A DNA stretch of 64,000 bases from Steromphala cineraria. Lineage: Eukaryota > Mollusca > Gastropoda > Trochida > Trochidae. The stretch is taken from contig OU744728.1 in the NCBI GenBank assembly GCA_916613615.1, positions 36,354,450 through 36,418,449 on the forward strand, written 5' to 3'. A program made the position numbers and the translations under genes. Shown here piece by piece: positions 14,149 to 27,100 of this stretch. Numbering within the stretch: position 1 is the stretch's first letter; each line of letters starts with the position of its first letter. The notes beneath the pieces were generated by a model, which saw only the letters and a list, made by a program, of their open reading frames with translations, was not told the origin of the DNA and ran no database searches.

Positions 14149-14389
14149 TAGTGTTGATTTCTTAATTAGAACATGATTACATATTTTAAAATACAAAATC
14201 TTTATTGTTTGTCTTGACAATAAAAAGAGGCATGTAAAAACAGAATGACCTGCAAGCATTTTGTAATAGTCATTCAGATGTTACTTCAAACTTAATTAAA
14301 GACACTTCTGTATTATTGATCTGGAAACCCTTTCCCAACATTGATTACATCAAACGACATATACTGTGTCAATTTCTTATACATATTTG

Positions 14390-15030
14390 ATTTGAGTACA
14401 AACTGTTTTACCAAAATACAAATTTGACATTTACTCTTTAATATTTTCCTATTCAGTCGGGGGAAAAGATTTAACAGTTATTTCCTGTTACCTGTGGATA
14501 ATACCTCCCAATCTATGTCAAGTAACTAAAGAAAATTATGATCAATCATATGACTCAATTACTGGATGTTCTGTCTCTCTAAGATAACAAACCATCAACT
14601 CAACATATCAACTCAACAAATAGTTATGTTGCCCTTAGCTCTGAAATGTCTTCATTGCATATTATAATAACATTTTTATGTTTGTATATATTCTTTGTAT
14701 TTTTGTTTTTTTCAATGTAATGAGGTGAGACTTAAATAAATATTTTTGTCTGTCTATTGGATACATGTCTAATTTGAACACAAACTGTTTTCCCTCAGAA
14801 CGCATTTGATCTTTATTCTTCAAAATGTTTCTATTCATTCGGGGATAAAGATTTATTAATTATTCCCTCTTACCTTATTGATCATACTCCAAATCTAAGT
14901 CACATGACTAATACAACTTACGATCAATTATGAGACTTAATTACTGGATGTTCTATCTCTCTAAGAATACAGATCAATCAGCTTAACCAATACTTATGTT
15001 GCCCTTAGCTCTGAAATGTCTAGATGAGCT
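14390..15030 (+). repeat. Diverged local tandem duplication, period about 382 bp
   Basis: The block with ATTCAGTCGG (14451), ACTGGATGTTCTGTCTCTCTAAG and GTTGCCCTTAGCTCTGAAATGTC recurs from 14760 with ATTCATTCGG at 14833. Units C (37020-37320) and D (56290-56580) hold only one copy at this phase, so the second copy is either private to A or lost in the others. Just downstream, a related pair (GTTAACTAACACTCTGTCACCAAG at 15087 and GTTAACTAACACTCAATCACCAAG at 15365) shows another old duplication with a period near 280-290 bases. Confidence 0.75.
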
Positions 15031-18000
15031 AGTCAGGTATTTGCTGTACATGAACAGCGTAAGAAAAGAACAGACATTATTCGTTTGTTAACTAACACTC
15101 TGTCACCAAGAAGCAAACATATCTTCTTACTACACGTCTATATTCTTTTAACAACACTGAGAAATCGCCCGTTCCTGTTTCCTCTTCACCTGTGTCAAAC
15201 AAGAATAAATGAGTATATCTTTTTCCATTCTTACAATATTGAAACTGAACAAGAAACAAAACAGTCCCTCTACCGATATTTAAAATCATGAGATGCCTGC
15301 AGCTCTCGTATTGATGAGCCGTCCATGCGTTTGCTGTGCGTGACTAATGTAAGACAAGATCCGTTAGTTAACTAACACTCAATCACCAAGATGCTAACAG
15401 AGGGTGTTCTTGTTTACTCTTGAAACCAAAATTTCAAAGTGTATTATTAAAAGATATTAACAATTTTAGTACATGTAGCTTCTTCAATAAAGTGAGTAAT
15501 AATAATGCAATCTTCTTACGGTTTTGTATTTTCAAAAATGGTATCTTACACCTTAAATTGATATCAGCAACAGAATATTCTTTACAGTTTTCTTCTAAAG
15601 CGTCTTGATTAAATCAGAATAGTAATATATATTGATTTTCTTGAAAAAACGCCTTTATAAGGTCATAAATATGTGTGAATAAAGCGAAAACTTTCACAAT
15701 TAAAGTGCAATCCAAATAACTCAAAGTGATATTATTTTTAATTGAGTATTTGTGATCATGTTGTATGGTCAGTGTAGGCGGTGCTGTTACTCTGAGCTTT
15801 GAGTTCAAATACTGCACGTCACTCAATCCATAGATGGACGGGAATTTGTAACAGTGTTACAATTTTTTACTATTTATATCTTTCAAATACTTGTATCAGA
15901 TATGATTTTTCATAATTATATTCTCTACTGTTCGTCAAATGAAAAGCTTCTGCCTTTTCTTTGTTTTGTGTTTGTAGCTGTTGATGATGTCACAAAGATT
16001 TATTTTAAGCATCTAAACTTAAGCGAGAGCTAAGTGTACGGGTTATTCTATTCATGAGGTAACATGATATATCAAATTCATTTTACTATCAATATACACA
16101 TGATCAACATAGTCACTATTTATATCGCTACCATTCACAGATGTCAAATCCAATTTGATTTCAGAAAAAAAGATCATTTATACTGAATTATATTGACATA
16201 TCTTCTGATTGCATCAAAAGAGTAAAATTGTAGTCTTCCCAACAAACATATTTAACGCTATTATAAATCAATCTGATTACTGGAATTCGTTCACAATTGT
16301 CCGTGTGTGATGGATACAATCTTTCTAAATCGAAACTGTATGGTTAAAGCGCATTGCTGAAGATGTATACAGCTGTAACAGATGTCCTGAGACCTAACTG
16401 ATGAAAATCGTTAAAGCTCATAGGATTGCACTCAGCAACACTTGACATATGCCAACTTCTTGCAATATGCGAGACACGAATTTCATGCACAGAAATATCA
16501 TTATGGATGTGGTTTCCCTAGAGACATTCACTATCTTGCTGAATCAAAAGTACCAACTCCTGTTCAGTTTTATTCTAATACTCTTTTTACAGCAGACAAA
16601 AGTACTACCTCCAGTGCCGATTTTCACAGTTCAACTCTAATATTTAAGTCCTACAATGCTTTCACTGTAGGTAAGTGTGAATACAGAGTGAGTGACGAGA
16701 GGTCGATAGAAGATCGATCCATCTTGGTGGGATAAGCAATTATCTTGACTGAATGCTTCCCCTTTCTGTCAAAACAAGCCAAGTCGATAAACACTTGATT
16801 TAGTTGCTGATTGCCTTCATTTTGGTTTGAGATGGAACACATTGAGACTGTTTTCTATATTTTGATTTCGTTTCTCATTTTCAAATTTCCACTCTGCCAA
16901 AACTGACCTATCTGTGACCTTGGCACTTTGCACTTTCATGGAAGGAATTGCTATAATACTTTTGTGTATAGAAAATGCAACTTTTCTTTGTTCTCCTGAT
17001 AAGATGATAAGTATTTGGCAAACGATGTTGATACTTTGGTGTTTTCACTTTTGATTTTAATTAAAAAAATTACGGTTTGGTTGATATCCTTCCTTTTTCT
17101 ACAGTCAACTCCAATTACATTTATCAAATATCCCTTTCCTTTCTTATGAGATAATTATCACAAATCCGTTGTTTTGAATATCAAATCAATGAAAGCTTAT
17201 GAATTATTCATTTAAGTAGGGTCTTATCTGTTGGTTAAATCCATGAAATAAGTATTTTTAAAGATAACAAAAGATTAAAATAACTTTGTCATATTGATTT
17301 CATCATCACCTTCAATGTGATGGGAAACCTATAAATATGACGATCAACTATCATAAAATGGCATCTACAATATAATAAAATGATATAGCACCACATTAAA
17401 ACCATTTATTCCTAAACACACATTGGACACATTTATCGGAAAAAAAAGAAAAGTACTTTAAACCTTTAAAAGTATGTAACAAAGTAAAATGAATGAAGGA
17501 CATTGTCACGTTTGTGATATAAACTTGTAGTAAATTGACAGCATCTGTGTCATTAAATTCTATTTAAATTGTTACATTTCTTGAAAATCAACATTACATA
17601 CATTAACATCATGGATTTTAAGATGGTTTCTTCAAACCTTGCATTGTAGAATGATGAAGCCAATCAACAGTAAGAAATTCAAACACATAGTCATCAAGTG
17701 ATCAAACCGGCGGAATGAGTCCATTATCAGCTAATCTACACAAAGGCGCAGTCATTAACACATCTTATATCTCCTTCATTTTGTCATTACATTGGTCGCT
17801 CCAGTGTAACGTTCCATTAGTATATCCTGTCCACAAATTACTATGGTTTCCTCCGATTTATCTCCAGCTTTTAATGGGTATTCTTATTATTGGTGATATC
17901 AGTGCGTCTAACAATTTGTTCAGTCATTCTAATATAGCTTGCACACTTGGCGTCCAGGTTTGTGGAATTTTAGCATATCCATACTACATCTACACATTGC

Positions 18001-19283
18001 TGAAACCCGTTTGTGATAAGTAATCAAAACATAAACTATGATGAAAATATTGTGCTCAAGTCATGACAATGGTAAAACTTTTTGTCAAGTTAAAAATGAA
18101 TTTCCAAGTAAAATATATTTTCTTAACTTTCCGGTTTTATATTCATTATATATGACGCACTATTCATTAATTACAAACACATTTACTTTCATAAGATTAA
18201 GAATAAATTAAGATCATTTGATCAATTTATTGAAATAAATTTTTTTTTGGCAATACTATCTGAACCAACACAAATCATTATTTTTAGTGTATTATAGACA
18301 GCCCATTTGTCCTTCACCCCAAACAGTGAGCTCCCGTCTTATTGTTAGCTTTTTGAAAAGAAAAGACGAAATACAACATCGTATATCAATTTATATTAGA
18401 ATAGATGTGAATGGTAACAAAAAATCAATATTGGCTGACAACGAAGTGTCATTAAGTAAGCAAAGTGCATTGCTCTGGCTTTATACTGACCTATTCACTT
18501 TTATTCACAACCAAGTCAATCCATAATTTACATCAAATTTACGTATGTGTGGGTACAATCAGTGTTCAGAATGTATTAATAGTACTTAAGATCACAATGA
18601 AATGAAAAATGGTTTCCCTTTAATAAAACATTTGTAACATAAACTTTTTATTTAAAAAAATTAGTTTGTAAACGTTTGTTAACAGTTTTTTCAAGAGTAT
18701 TTCGTTTTCATACAATGGTGTTTTAATGTTTTAACGCTAAATCGTACCATTTTCCTTTTGATAGCTGAAATAAACATATCAAGATATCAATATTACAGTG
18801 TCTACGAAACTATATTTTTAAAAATATTGGGAAACAACCAGCTCTTCGATTTGAAATGTTAAATTGCAGTCAAAAAGATTTAACCTTTGTATTCATGATT
18901 CAATGTGAACAATCAATCCTTAACCAACATGACAGAACAAGATTCTAAGTTTGTTGAAAAGGCTTAACGGTGAAGCTGATATATGGCACATTTTTTTAAG
19001 GAATGATTAGCATTTCAAGGAATAATTGCTGTGGCAGTTTAATGAATAATTGATTCAGCCTTAAATATTTCGATGCAGCTTTAATGTTTCCTATCAAAGT
19101 TAAAGTTTAAAGGCATTTCACTGCCGAGCAAAACTGATTTGCTGAATAATGATTGACACCCATGTTCTAAGGTAATGCTTTGCAGTTCAGAAAGTTAAAG
19201 TCAAAAGGTTCTGAAAATCAATGAGAACATAAAAGACGCGAAAAGGGATATCTTTTTATTTTCTTGATACTAATGTAATATGA

Positions 19284-19915
19284 CGTTTACTTGAATATAT
19301 TTTGATGACTTGTTTTCTTGAATTCCGAAAGTTTTGTTCTTGTGATCTGATTATATGTCAACAAAACCATTAAAACATTGACTTTGTTACTTCCATAAGA
19401 AAAATAATAAAAGACTCGCTTAACCAAACAATTTGAATTTGTTCCTTCACATTTGCAAATACACTGTATATGTTTAGCTCAGATTTTAAGTCTACAAATA
19501 GCCAAAATTATTTAACCCTGAAAATGTAAGAAATATTATATCAAATGATTATTACCTTTATTCTACATAGTTCAAAGCCAGAGCTCGAGAAAGAACACAA
19601 TGGTGGAAATACTCTTTACTCATTTAGAAATTATGTTTACAATGAAATGGTTACTATTGCTGGGAAAATCTTCCAGATGTATACTTCCCGACTGTATTGT
19701 TTCTACACTTCTTCACCAACTCCTTTACTTCAAAGTTTAAAAGTTCCTATTTGAAATTATCATTTGGATAATCAACTCTACTCTTCCATATATCCTGTAA
19801 AGAGTGCCAATTCTACGCATAACCTTTTACCATTGGACTTTAGTTTGGACTAATATAATTTCAAACTTAGGAAAGTTAAAATACTGCACTGTTGTCAACT
19901 GTTGTACTAATCAAG
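19284..19915 (+). other. Unit B-specific 630-bp segment, no gene seen
   Basis: At this phase A, C and D pass directly from the ATACTAATG-type block to TTAAGATGTTTTAC. Unit B has about 630 additional bases. I find no inverted ends or target duplication, so it may be ancestral sequence deleted in the other units rather than an insertion. A 69-codon open frame inside (19545-19754) has no recognisable motif and no counterpart elsewhere. Confidence 0.55.
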
Positions 19916-22900
19916 TTAAGATGTTTTACTAAAAGGCTCACACAGTAACAATCCTTTTATTGATAGTTACAGTTTTGTCCTTATGTGACTTGATGACAAG
20001 GGGGTAAAATATTGATTTACTCTGTAAATGATTTTTACAAGTAACATTCACACGAAAATGCTTCTGCCACCTTTCCTCCCTGAATGAGGCAAGACTAACT
20101 CTGTTGACCTAATCGAAAAGAAACATTTAATTGTACCTGACCACAAAAGTATTACATTGATTTATGGCCATCAATACAACATAATATTAGATTGCAACAA
20201 AATGAAGAATACAATACGTTAATTGTTCATGCAAAGCATTAACTGTATTTTCAGTTAATTTTTTCAATGTATCACACATAAAATTTTAGTACTTTTTGTT
20301 GCCTTCAACATATGCAATAAATAATTTTACAACAATTCGACGTGCACTTTAGGCAAAGGTTACATCATGATTGCATGTGTAAACTAAATGCTGAAATTAA
20401 AAAGAGGAGTGATATCTGTCAATACAACGAAATGGATTTTAATGAACATTGTCCGTGACATTTCAATACATTTATATTTCAAACGACTTTTTGCTTGTAT
20501 CTGGAATGTGTCTAATGAACATAAATACTTCAAATGAATTGACTATATCGGAATTAAAGGGATGCTTTTCATGCTTTCATAAATTTGATAAATGATTGAA
20601 TGGTTAAATCAGTTAAAGTAAGATATTCAGCATAGAACTTATATCTTAGAATCACAAGAACATTGTTTACATGTATCTTGCAACTTCATCCCATATTTTT
20701 GTCGAAACATTCTTAACAACATTGTTGTAAAAGGTTAAGTGTTGTTCAAATATAAGGAATATAGAGATCTTACTAAATCTCACAGAAAAACTTAAATTTC
20801 TGAAAGTATCATTGTTCACATCCATAACAGTTCCTTAAATATAAGGTTAATTTGTCTCACAATATTGCAACAATACTGCTATTGTTGATATTGACGCAGG
20901 ATATAAGACATTCTCTAAGAATCCATTCATGAAATATCCGGCTCCTCTAAGACACATGGGATTTACGTTTTCAAATTAGTTCCAATACAAGGAACTCTTC
21001 TCGAGAAAAGAAAGCATTGGCTGTTGAGAAGCAAGTCAAGTGTAAGAAATCTCATTTATGGTTAATTTTGTTTTCTTTTCTAATGATAAAACTTATAAAA
21101 TATATGTAAATCCACAAGGAAGCGTTTCGTCAATCATATATAAAAATGGAATGTTGATTCATAATATGTCTTGATATGCATAAATGATATTCACTCATAT
21201 AGCTAATTAGTGTTTTATTCCTAAGAACATTGTTTTTATCAGTTATCCATTAAGATATTGTTTATTCGTATTGCATTTATCATGATAAACAACACTATCC
21301 AATTCAAATTAAATACCACATTGCCACTGCAACTTGATAAAACATAGTACTTTTATAAATAAATATTTCATAACTTATTTTGCTACATTTTTTTACGACC
21401 AGGAGCAAACGCCATAACATGATGCTGCCTTTAATCGGAAGTGTAAACATTGACCCGAGACGAACGAGCAAAAAAGGATACAAGGGAGACTGCCTCTGGA
21501 ATGTCATTAAATACTTGATTCAGTTGTGTTAGCATCAGGAATGTTTAATTAAAAGAGTTGACAAGCAGGGTTGTTTTGTTAAAGATGAGAAGATTCTTTA
21601 ACAATGTGATTCCTTGTAGTTCACAAATGTTTAAGTTGAATTTGATCTTTGAAAAACACTAACGTAAAGAAGCCAATTGTTGTTTGAACTAACTTATGAT
21701 TTAATCAAATTCATGTCTTTTATAATCTTCCTTTCAAATACTTGTAGTTGTGAATTGTTTGAATCACACAGCATATAAATGCAAAAACTTTCAATTTAAA
21801 ACCTAAACATTCATAGCAATGGGTAAATGCAGGTTTATGAGAATCAGGAAGGTTGTAGGTTTGAAATTTGTGCATGTCAATAGATACTTGGATGTCGTTT
21901 TAAAACTTTTGTTGGAAACTGTAATGCAGTAGATCAAAGTTAAGGCTCCTGCTTTCTGGAGCTTGAGTTCATTTCTTCTGTAACAGGGAGCTTTGTAATG
22001 TGAAGTTACTTACAAAATAATCAAGCTTCAGGCCACAAAATTGAATATACTGACAGGCGAGATTGTTTGATGAATGCTGCCAAGGTCCCTAGACAATGTG
22101 ATAACTGCATGTGCAATTTAGGGGTAATATCAAGGTTACTGCTACTACTTATCTTTTGTAAGTCTTAAACTATAGTTGCTTGAATATTCATTTTTAGGTT
22201 TAACCTTCAAACAAATAATGTTCAGATTGATGTTCAGAACTCAATTTTAGCTTCAGTTCGAAACAACATCTCATACATGCACAAATAAATGTTTTATTTG
22301 TTGGAATCAACCAGACTTCATGCATAAGTTTTTTAATCAGAACAATATTTTTTTTAGTTAAAGTATTTCCAACTAAGTTGCAAATAATTTTCACCTGGCA
22401 TTGTTCATCCTGGTTATCTCTCACTGGAGTTAACTTCTTGTTGACAAATTATTTAGAAATTTCTATCATTATTACCAAATATGTTTTCACTTTCAGACAG
22501 ATTGATTATTATAAAATCTTTTTCCATCACATGTCAAGCTGACACAACTTAGATATGTCAACTTTTACTTCATCAAAGTAACATCCGTATCAATGATTCT
22601 TAACCTGCTTATGTATTACGATCTGTGCAGGTAATAGATATATATTAACCAATTATAGCCTAATGCATATAGATCAGTGTCATTTGTCAATAAACATTTC
22701 TATCTAAATATACAATACCAGAAAAAAATTATGTTGAAGCAAGTACATGTACTGTGTATAATTTAATTTCCGTGACAGACCCTTATCAGAGGCACCAAAG
22801 TACAAAAGAAATTACTTTTTGAAAACATGTCTTGATACTTGATAACCCTGGTGTGATATAATGTAAAGTTTTATCAATTATCGAAATCGTACTTTTACAT

Positions 22901-23619
22901 GCTTTAATTATATAGTCTGACATTGATTTCAACCACACGTGATGACAATGATTATGCCTAAAATTGATAGCTTAAAGATATACTGTAATGTGTACTGAAT
23001 TTCTGTTGAAGGCGTTTCAAGGAATATTGCTACCAACATGTCAATGAATAATTGATTTAGGTTTAGAGGGTTTTGTTGGCATCTGGAATGGATAAAGCTT
23101 TGAATAATAAATCGAGTTCTTTTGCAGAATACAGTGTGATACAGTTAAGAGATTTAAATTGAAATACGAATAGTTGATCGTTGTTGAATTAAACTGTTCT
23201 TTAACATTGGAAAGTTATGCGAACATGCTTTTTTAAATGTAGAGTAAGATCGGGTCAACAATATCTTTAAAAAAAAAGCAGTATGGAAAAATTACCATCT
23301 TTACAATACTATAGTTTGTACTATTATATTTGTTTAAGGGTATAATTCCCTATACTTGATCGTTTAGTAAACTACTGTCAAGTTCTTTCATCTTCAATAG
23401 GAACACATCTTTTTATTTGTTAAGCTTATTGTAAACATCAACTGCACAAAAAGCGCCACAACAGTCTTCCATTTCCTCAGATAATTGGGTTTTACATTCC
23501 TCAGTTTCTTCTTTTTTGAACCCTATGTCTGGGCTGGAACAAGTCAGGATGACACAGCTTAGATATGTCAGTATATTGCTGGGTGTTCGTCTTTATCAAT
23601 CATTCAGTAAACATTTTTC

Positions 23620-24147
23620 TAAGTATAACCAAGCCTTCAATTTTTTTCAGTACATCTTTACGATCACATTTCTTCTTTTAGACAAGCATCGTTTGAAGTC
23701 CTTCCAAAAAAGCACATATGACCTTGAATGATATTAGCTAGTATTAAGTTTGGCTTAAAACGGCATAAGGATCTTTACCGTAATGTTGCTCTATTATACA
23801 ATAAAGAAGTAGATAATCCAAAGTTCTTATTTTTATAATAAATTTGATTTAAAGAACACCAATTCATGTATGCTACCATTGTATCCTTTGTTATATTGGT
23901 ATATTTTAGACCAGCCTTTATTAAAATCTACAATTTTATCAGGCAGATCTTTTGCAAAATTCAAAATTAACTTGATATTTAGCGTGTTAGATTCAATATG
24001 TGTATAATTTATATATTGTTACTGTTAATTTTCTTGCATACGTGAGATGTTTTTTTCATTACAATAGGGATAATCATTAGCTGCTTAAGTATTTTACATT
24101 AAATGGAAAGATATATATCAGGCACTTTCAATCACAATCTAAAACAG
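23620..24147 (+). other. Unit B-specific filler at the internal deletion junction
   Basis: About 530 AT-rich bases lie between the phase 5.1 kb block and the phase 17.9 kb block. They are not found in A, C or D at those phases. The segment carries one of the dispersed AAACGG modules (23752-23830, ending ATTATACAATAAAG). It is either sequence that entered during the deletion or a remnant of an older unit type. No gene is visible. Confidence 0.5.
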
Positions 24148-27100
24148 CTTGTACACTTGTCATCCTGGTTTGTGGAAGGTAGGCATATCCATACTACATC
24201 TACACATTACTGAAACCCCGTTTGGGATATGGAATCGAAAACATAAACTATGATGAAAATATTGTCCTCAAGACATGACATTGGCACAAGTTTTGCTAAG
24301 TAAAAGATATTTTCCTAATTTTCCTGTTTTGAATTAGGTATTTATCGCACGATATACATTATTTACATACAATGTACTTACATGAGAGTAAAAAAAGACT
24401 CAGAAAAAAATGATTTTATAAATTTTTTGAAACATATGTTTAATTGCAGGCAATTTTCCCATTGGACTCTCGATTCAATTTTGAACAATCAATCGTTAAC
24501 CAACATGACAAAAAAAGAGTCTAACTTTGATCAAAAGGCTTAACGGCGAGGCTGATATGGAGCGCATTTCAAAAGGAATGATCAGCATTTCAAGGAATAA
24601 TTGCTGTGGCAGTTTAATGAATAATTGATTCAGGCTTTAAGGATGTGGATGCAGCTTTAATGCTTCCTATCAAAGTTAAAGCCTAATGGCATTTAACTGT
24701 CGGGAAAAACTGATTTGCTGAATACTTTTGACATCCAAGTTCTAAAGTAATGCTTTGCACTTCAGGAATGTTAGAATCAAAGTCGTTGAAAAGCAATGAA
24801 AGACACATTTTATTGATAGTTCAAGTTACAATTTTGTCCTTATTCAACATAACAGGAGGGTTGATTGATTTACTCTGCAAATAATTTCTACAACTAACAT
24901 TCACACGAAAATGCTTCTGCTACATTTCGTTCCTAAACCAGGCTAAGACTAACTCTGTTTAACTAATCGAAAAGTACAATTTGTTTGTAACTGGCCACAC
25001 ACAAATTACACTTTCTGATTTTTCAATAGTAAATCAATACTGGAATTTGAAAACCAATTCATTATCTTTATTAGAGACGCATATGTTCTTTCAGAACCTT
25101 TTTAAAATTTCGTCAGTGCGATCATAAGAATTAGAACACATAAAGATCATATTCCTCTTCATTTGAAGCTTAAGCATTGCGAAAGAGGAGTGATGTCTGT
25201 CAATACAAACGAAACGAAGTTTGTTTTTGCTTGTATCTGGAATGTGTCTAAATAACATTAAAACGTCATATGAATTGACTACAGCGGAATTAATTGGATG
25301 CTTTTAAGTTCTGAAATCATAAATTTGATAAATGATTGAGATGTTAAAAATTGAGTTCTTCAAATGTAAGGAAAACAGAGATCTTACCAAATTTCACAGA
25401 AATACATATATTTTTAAGTATCATCTTTCCATATCTTAACAGAACCTTATATATAAGTATCTCAAAAGCACATTGTGTAATACCGTTGTTATTGTTGATA
25501 TTGATTCAGCCTTTCTGTACAGAAAAACATTTCTCCCTACGAAATATAGATCAGCTTAAGAGAAGTCACTATCTGTGAAAAGACTCAGGAAATAACACAT
25601 TCTCTTTCAAGTTAAAGAATCCATGCATGAAATATACGACTCCTCTAAGACACATGGGATTTATTCATTCAGATTAGTTCCAATACAAGGAATCTTCTCG
25701 AGGGTAAGAAGCCTAAAGTCTGTAAAGAAGCCAGTCAAATTCAAGTGCAAGAAACCTGCGCATTTGTGAATTAAAATTTTTTTTTTGTCTTCTTATGATA
25801 AAACTTTATATAAATTCAGGTTTATTCGTCGATAGATTCAAGGTGTTTTCGTCAATCATATTTAAAAAGTGGAATGTTGATTCATATTATGTCTTAATAT
25901 GCATAAATGATATCCACTTCTATAGCTATTTAGCGTTTCATTGTAAAAAAAACCCATTGTTTTTAGCAGTTATGCATTAAGACATTGTTTGATGATGCAT
26001 ATGTATAATGTGAAATGATAATGTAGTTTTCATTGTTCACAAAAGAAAATAATACTTTAAATCACATTAATCATGCTAAACATCACTATCGAAATCAAAT
26101 TGGATAAAACATTTCAACTGCAACTTATTAAAATACTTTCATAAATCACTTTTGTTCATGTTCTCTTTAACTTATTCTGAATCTGCTACATTTAATACGA
26201 TTAGGAGAAAACATCATAACATGATGCTGCCTTTAATTGGAAGTGTAAACATTGACCCGGGGCCGGAATGAAAATTGATTCAAGGGAGACTGTATCTGGA
26301 ACGTCACTTAATACTCGGTTAAATAGTTTTAGCATCTCGAATGATTTCTTTCCATGTTAAGAATGAAAAGGTTTGATTTGACCGACAAGCAAGTTTTTTT
26401 TTTGAAGATGAGAAGATTCTTAACACCGTTGGTTGATTTTTTAGAATAAAATGATGGTGAACAATAACATGCTTTGCAGTTCACAAATGTTTAAGTTGAT
26501 TTCATTTGATCTTTTAAAAACAATTATGTAAAGAGGCCGATTGTGGAACTATCTTCCAATTCAATCAAAATTCTAATACTTGTAGAATTGTTCAAACCTC
26601 ACAGAAAATAAATGCTTTAACTTTCATTTTAAAACATTCATAGAGATTGGCAAATGGAGGTTTATGAGAATCAGGAACGTGTTGTCAACGTTTGAAGGTT
26701 TTGCATGTCAATAGATACTTAAAAACGGTTTTGTAGCATTTGTTTGAAACTGAAATGCACCAAATCAAAGCTTAAGCCATAAACTATTTGTGAATAGAAT
26801 GACAGGCGAGATTGTTTCCTTGAATGTGAATTAGGTCCCTAGTCAATGTAATACCATCGAATTCAGGTTACTGCTACTGATTATCACTTTTTAAGTTCTA
26901 ACTGTTGTTGCTTGCTTGAATATTCCGTTTTCAGGTTTAACCATTAAATGAATGATGTTGTGATTTATATTTGATCTTTAGTTCTAAACAACATCACAAA
27001 CATGTCAATGCATAAATAAATTTTACATCTGTCGGAATCTAGTATAATCCTATACCAGACTTCATGCATAAATTTGTTTTATTTCAAAAATATATCTTTT

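Larger units (their letters stand above)
1..18821 (+). repeat. Macrosatellite unit A (18.8 kb)
   Basis: This is the longest complete copy of the tandem unit and is used here as the phase reference. Its start (GAAACCACCAGCTC, from base 10) recurs at 18831 and 40687, and the nearby TTTAATTGCAGG recurs at 24439. Block by block, A 1-4360 corresponds to C 24438-28390 and D 40678-48480. A 8490-10545 corresponds to C 31725-33600 and D 51830-56125. A 10545-14215 corresponds to C 33600-36860 and to E. A 14215-17070 corresponds to C 36850-39150 and D 56130-58572. A 17070-18640 corresponds to C 39160-40670. The DNA is AT-rich and has no convincing gene. Private features are the MITE at 6576-7457, a local duplication at 14390-15030 and the loss of a repeat-rich block around 8420 that C and D keep. 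Whatever lies upstream of base 1 is outside the window, so A may not be the first unit. Confidence 0.9.
18822..24437 (+). repeat. Macrosatellite unit B, internally deleted (5.6 kb)
   Basis: The start is homologous to A from base 10 (gaaacaaccagctc at 18831). Similarity to A 1-3380 runs to about 22770. A 3380-4360 is then missing and homology resumes at about 22905 with A 4365-5115 (the GTCTGGGCTG block at 23527 matches A 5050). After roughly 23620 there is a segment not found in other units. Homology returns at about 24148 with the block seen at A 17936 and stops at phase about 18245. About 12.8 kb of the unit (phase 5.1-17.9 kb) is therefore absent. B is visibly more diverged from A than D is over the same phase, so it looks like an older or less homogenised copy. 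It also has about 630 bases at 19284-19915 that A, C and D lack. No gene is recognised. Confidence 0.85.

Noticed and set aside
16442..16735. 97-codon frame with a GTAAGT-like donor after TTCACTGTAG, partly kept in unit D (57945-58202)
   Set aside because: Between A and D most codon changes alter the amino acid (about 15 against 6 silent), with no sign of purifying selection, and unit C has out-of-frame deletions in the same stretch.
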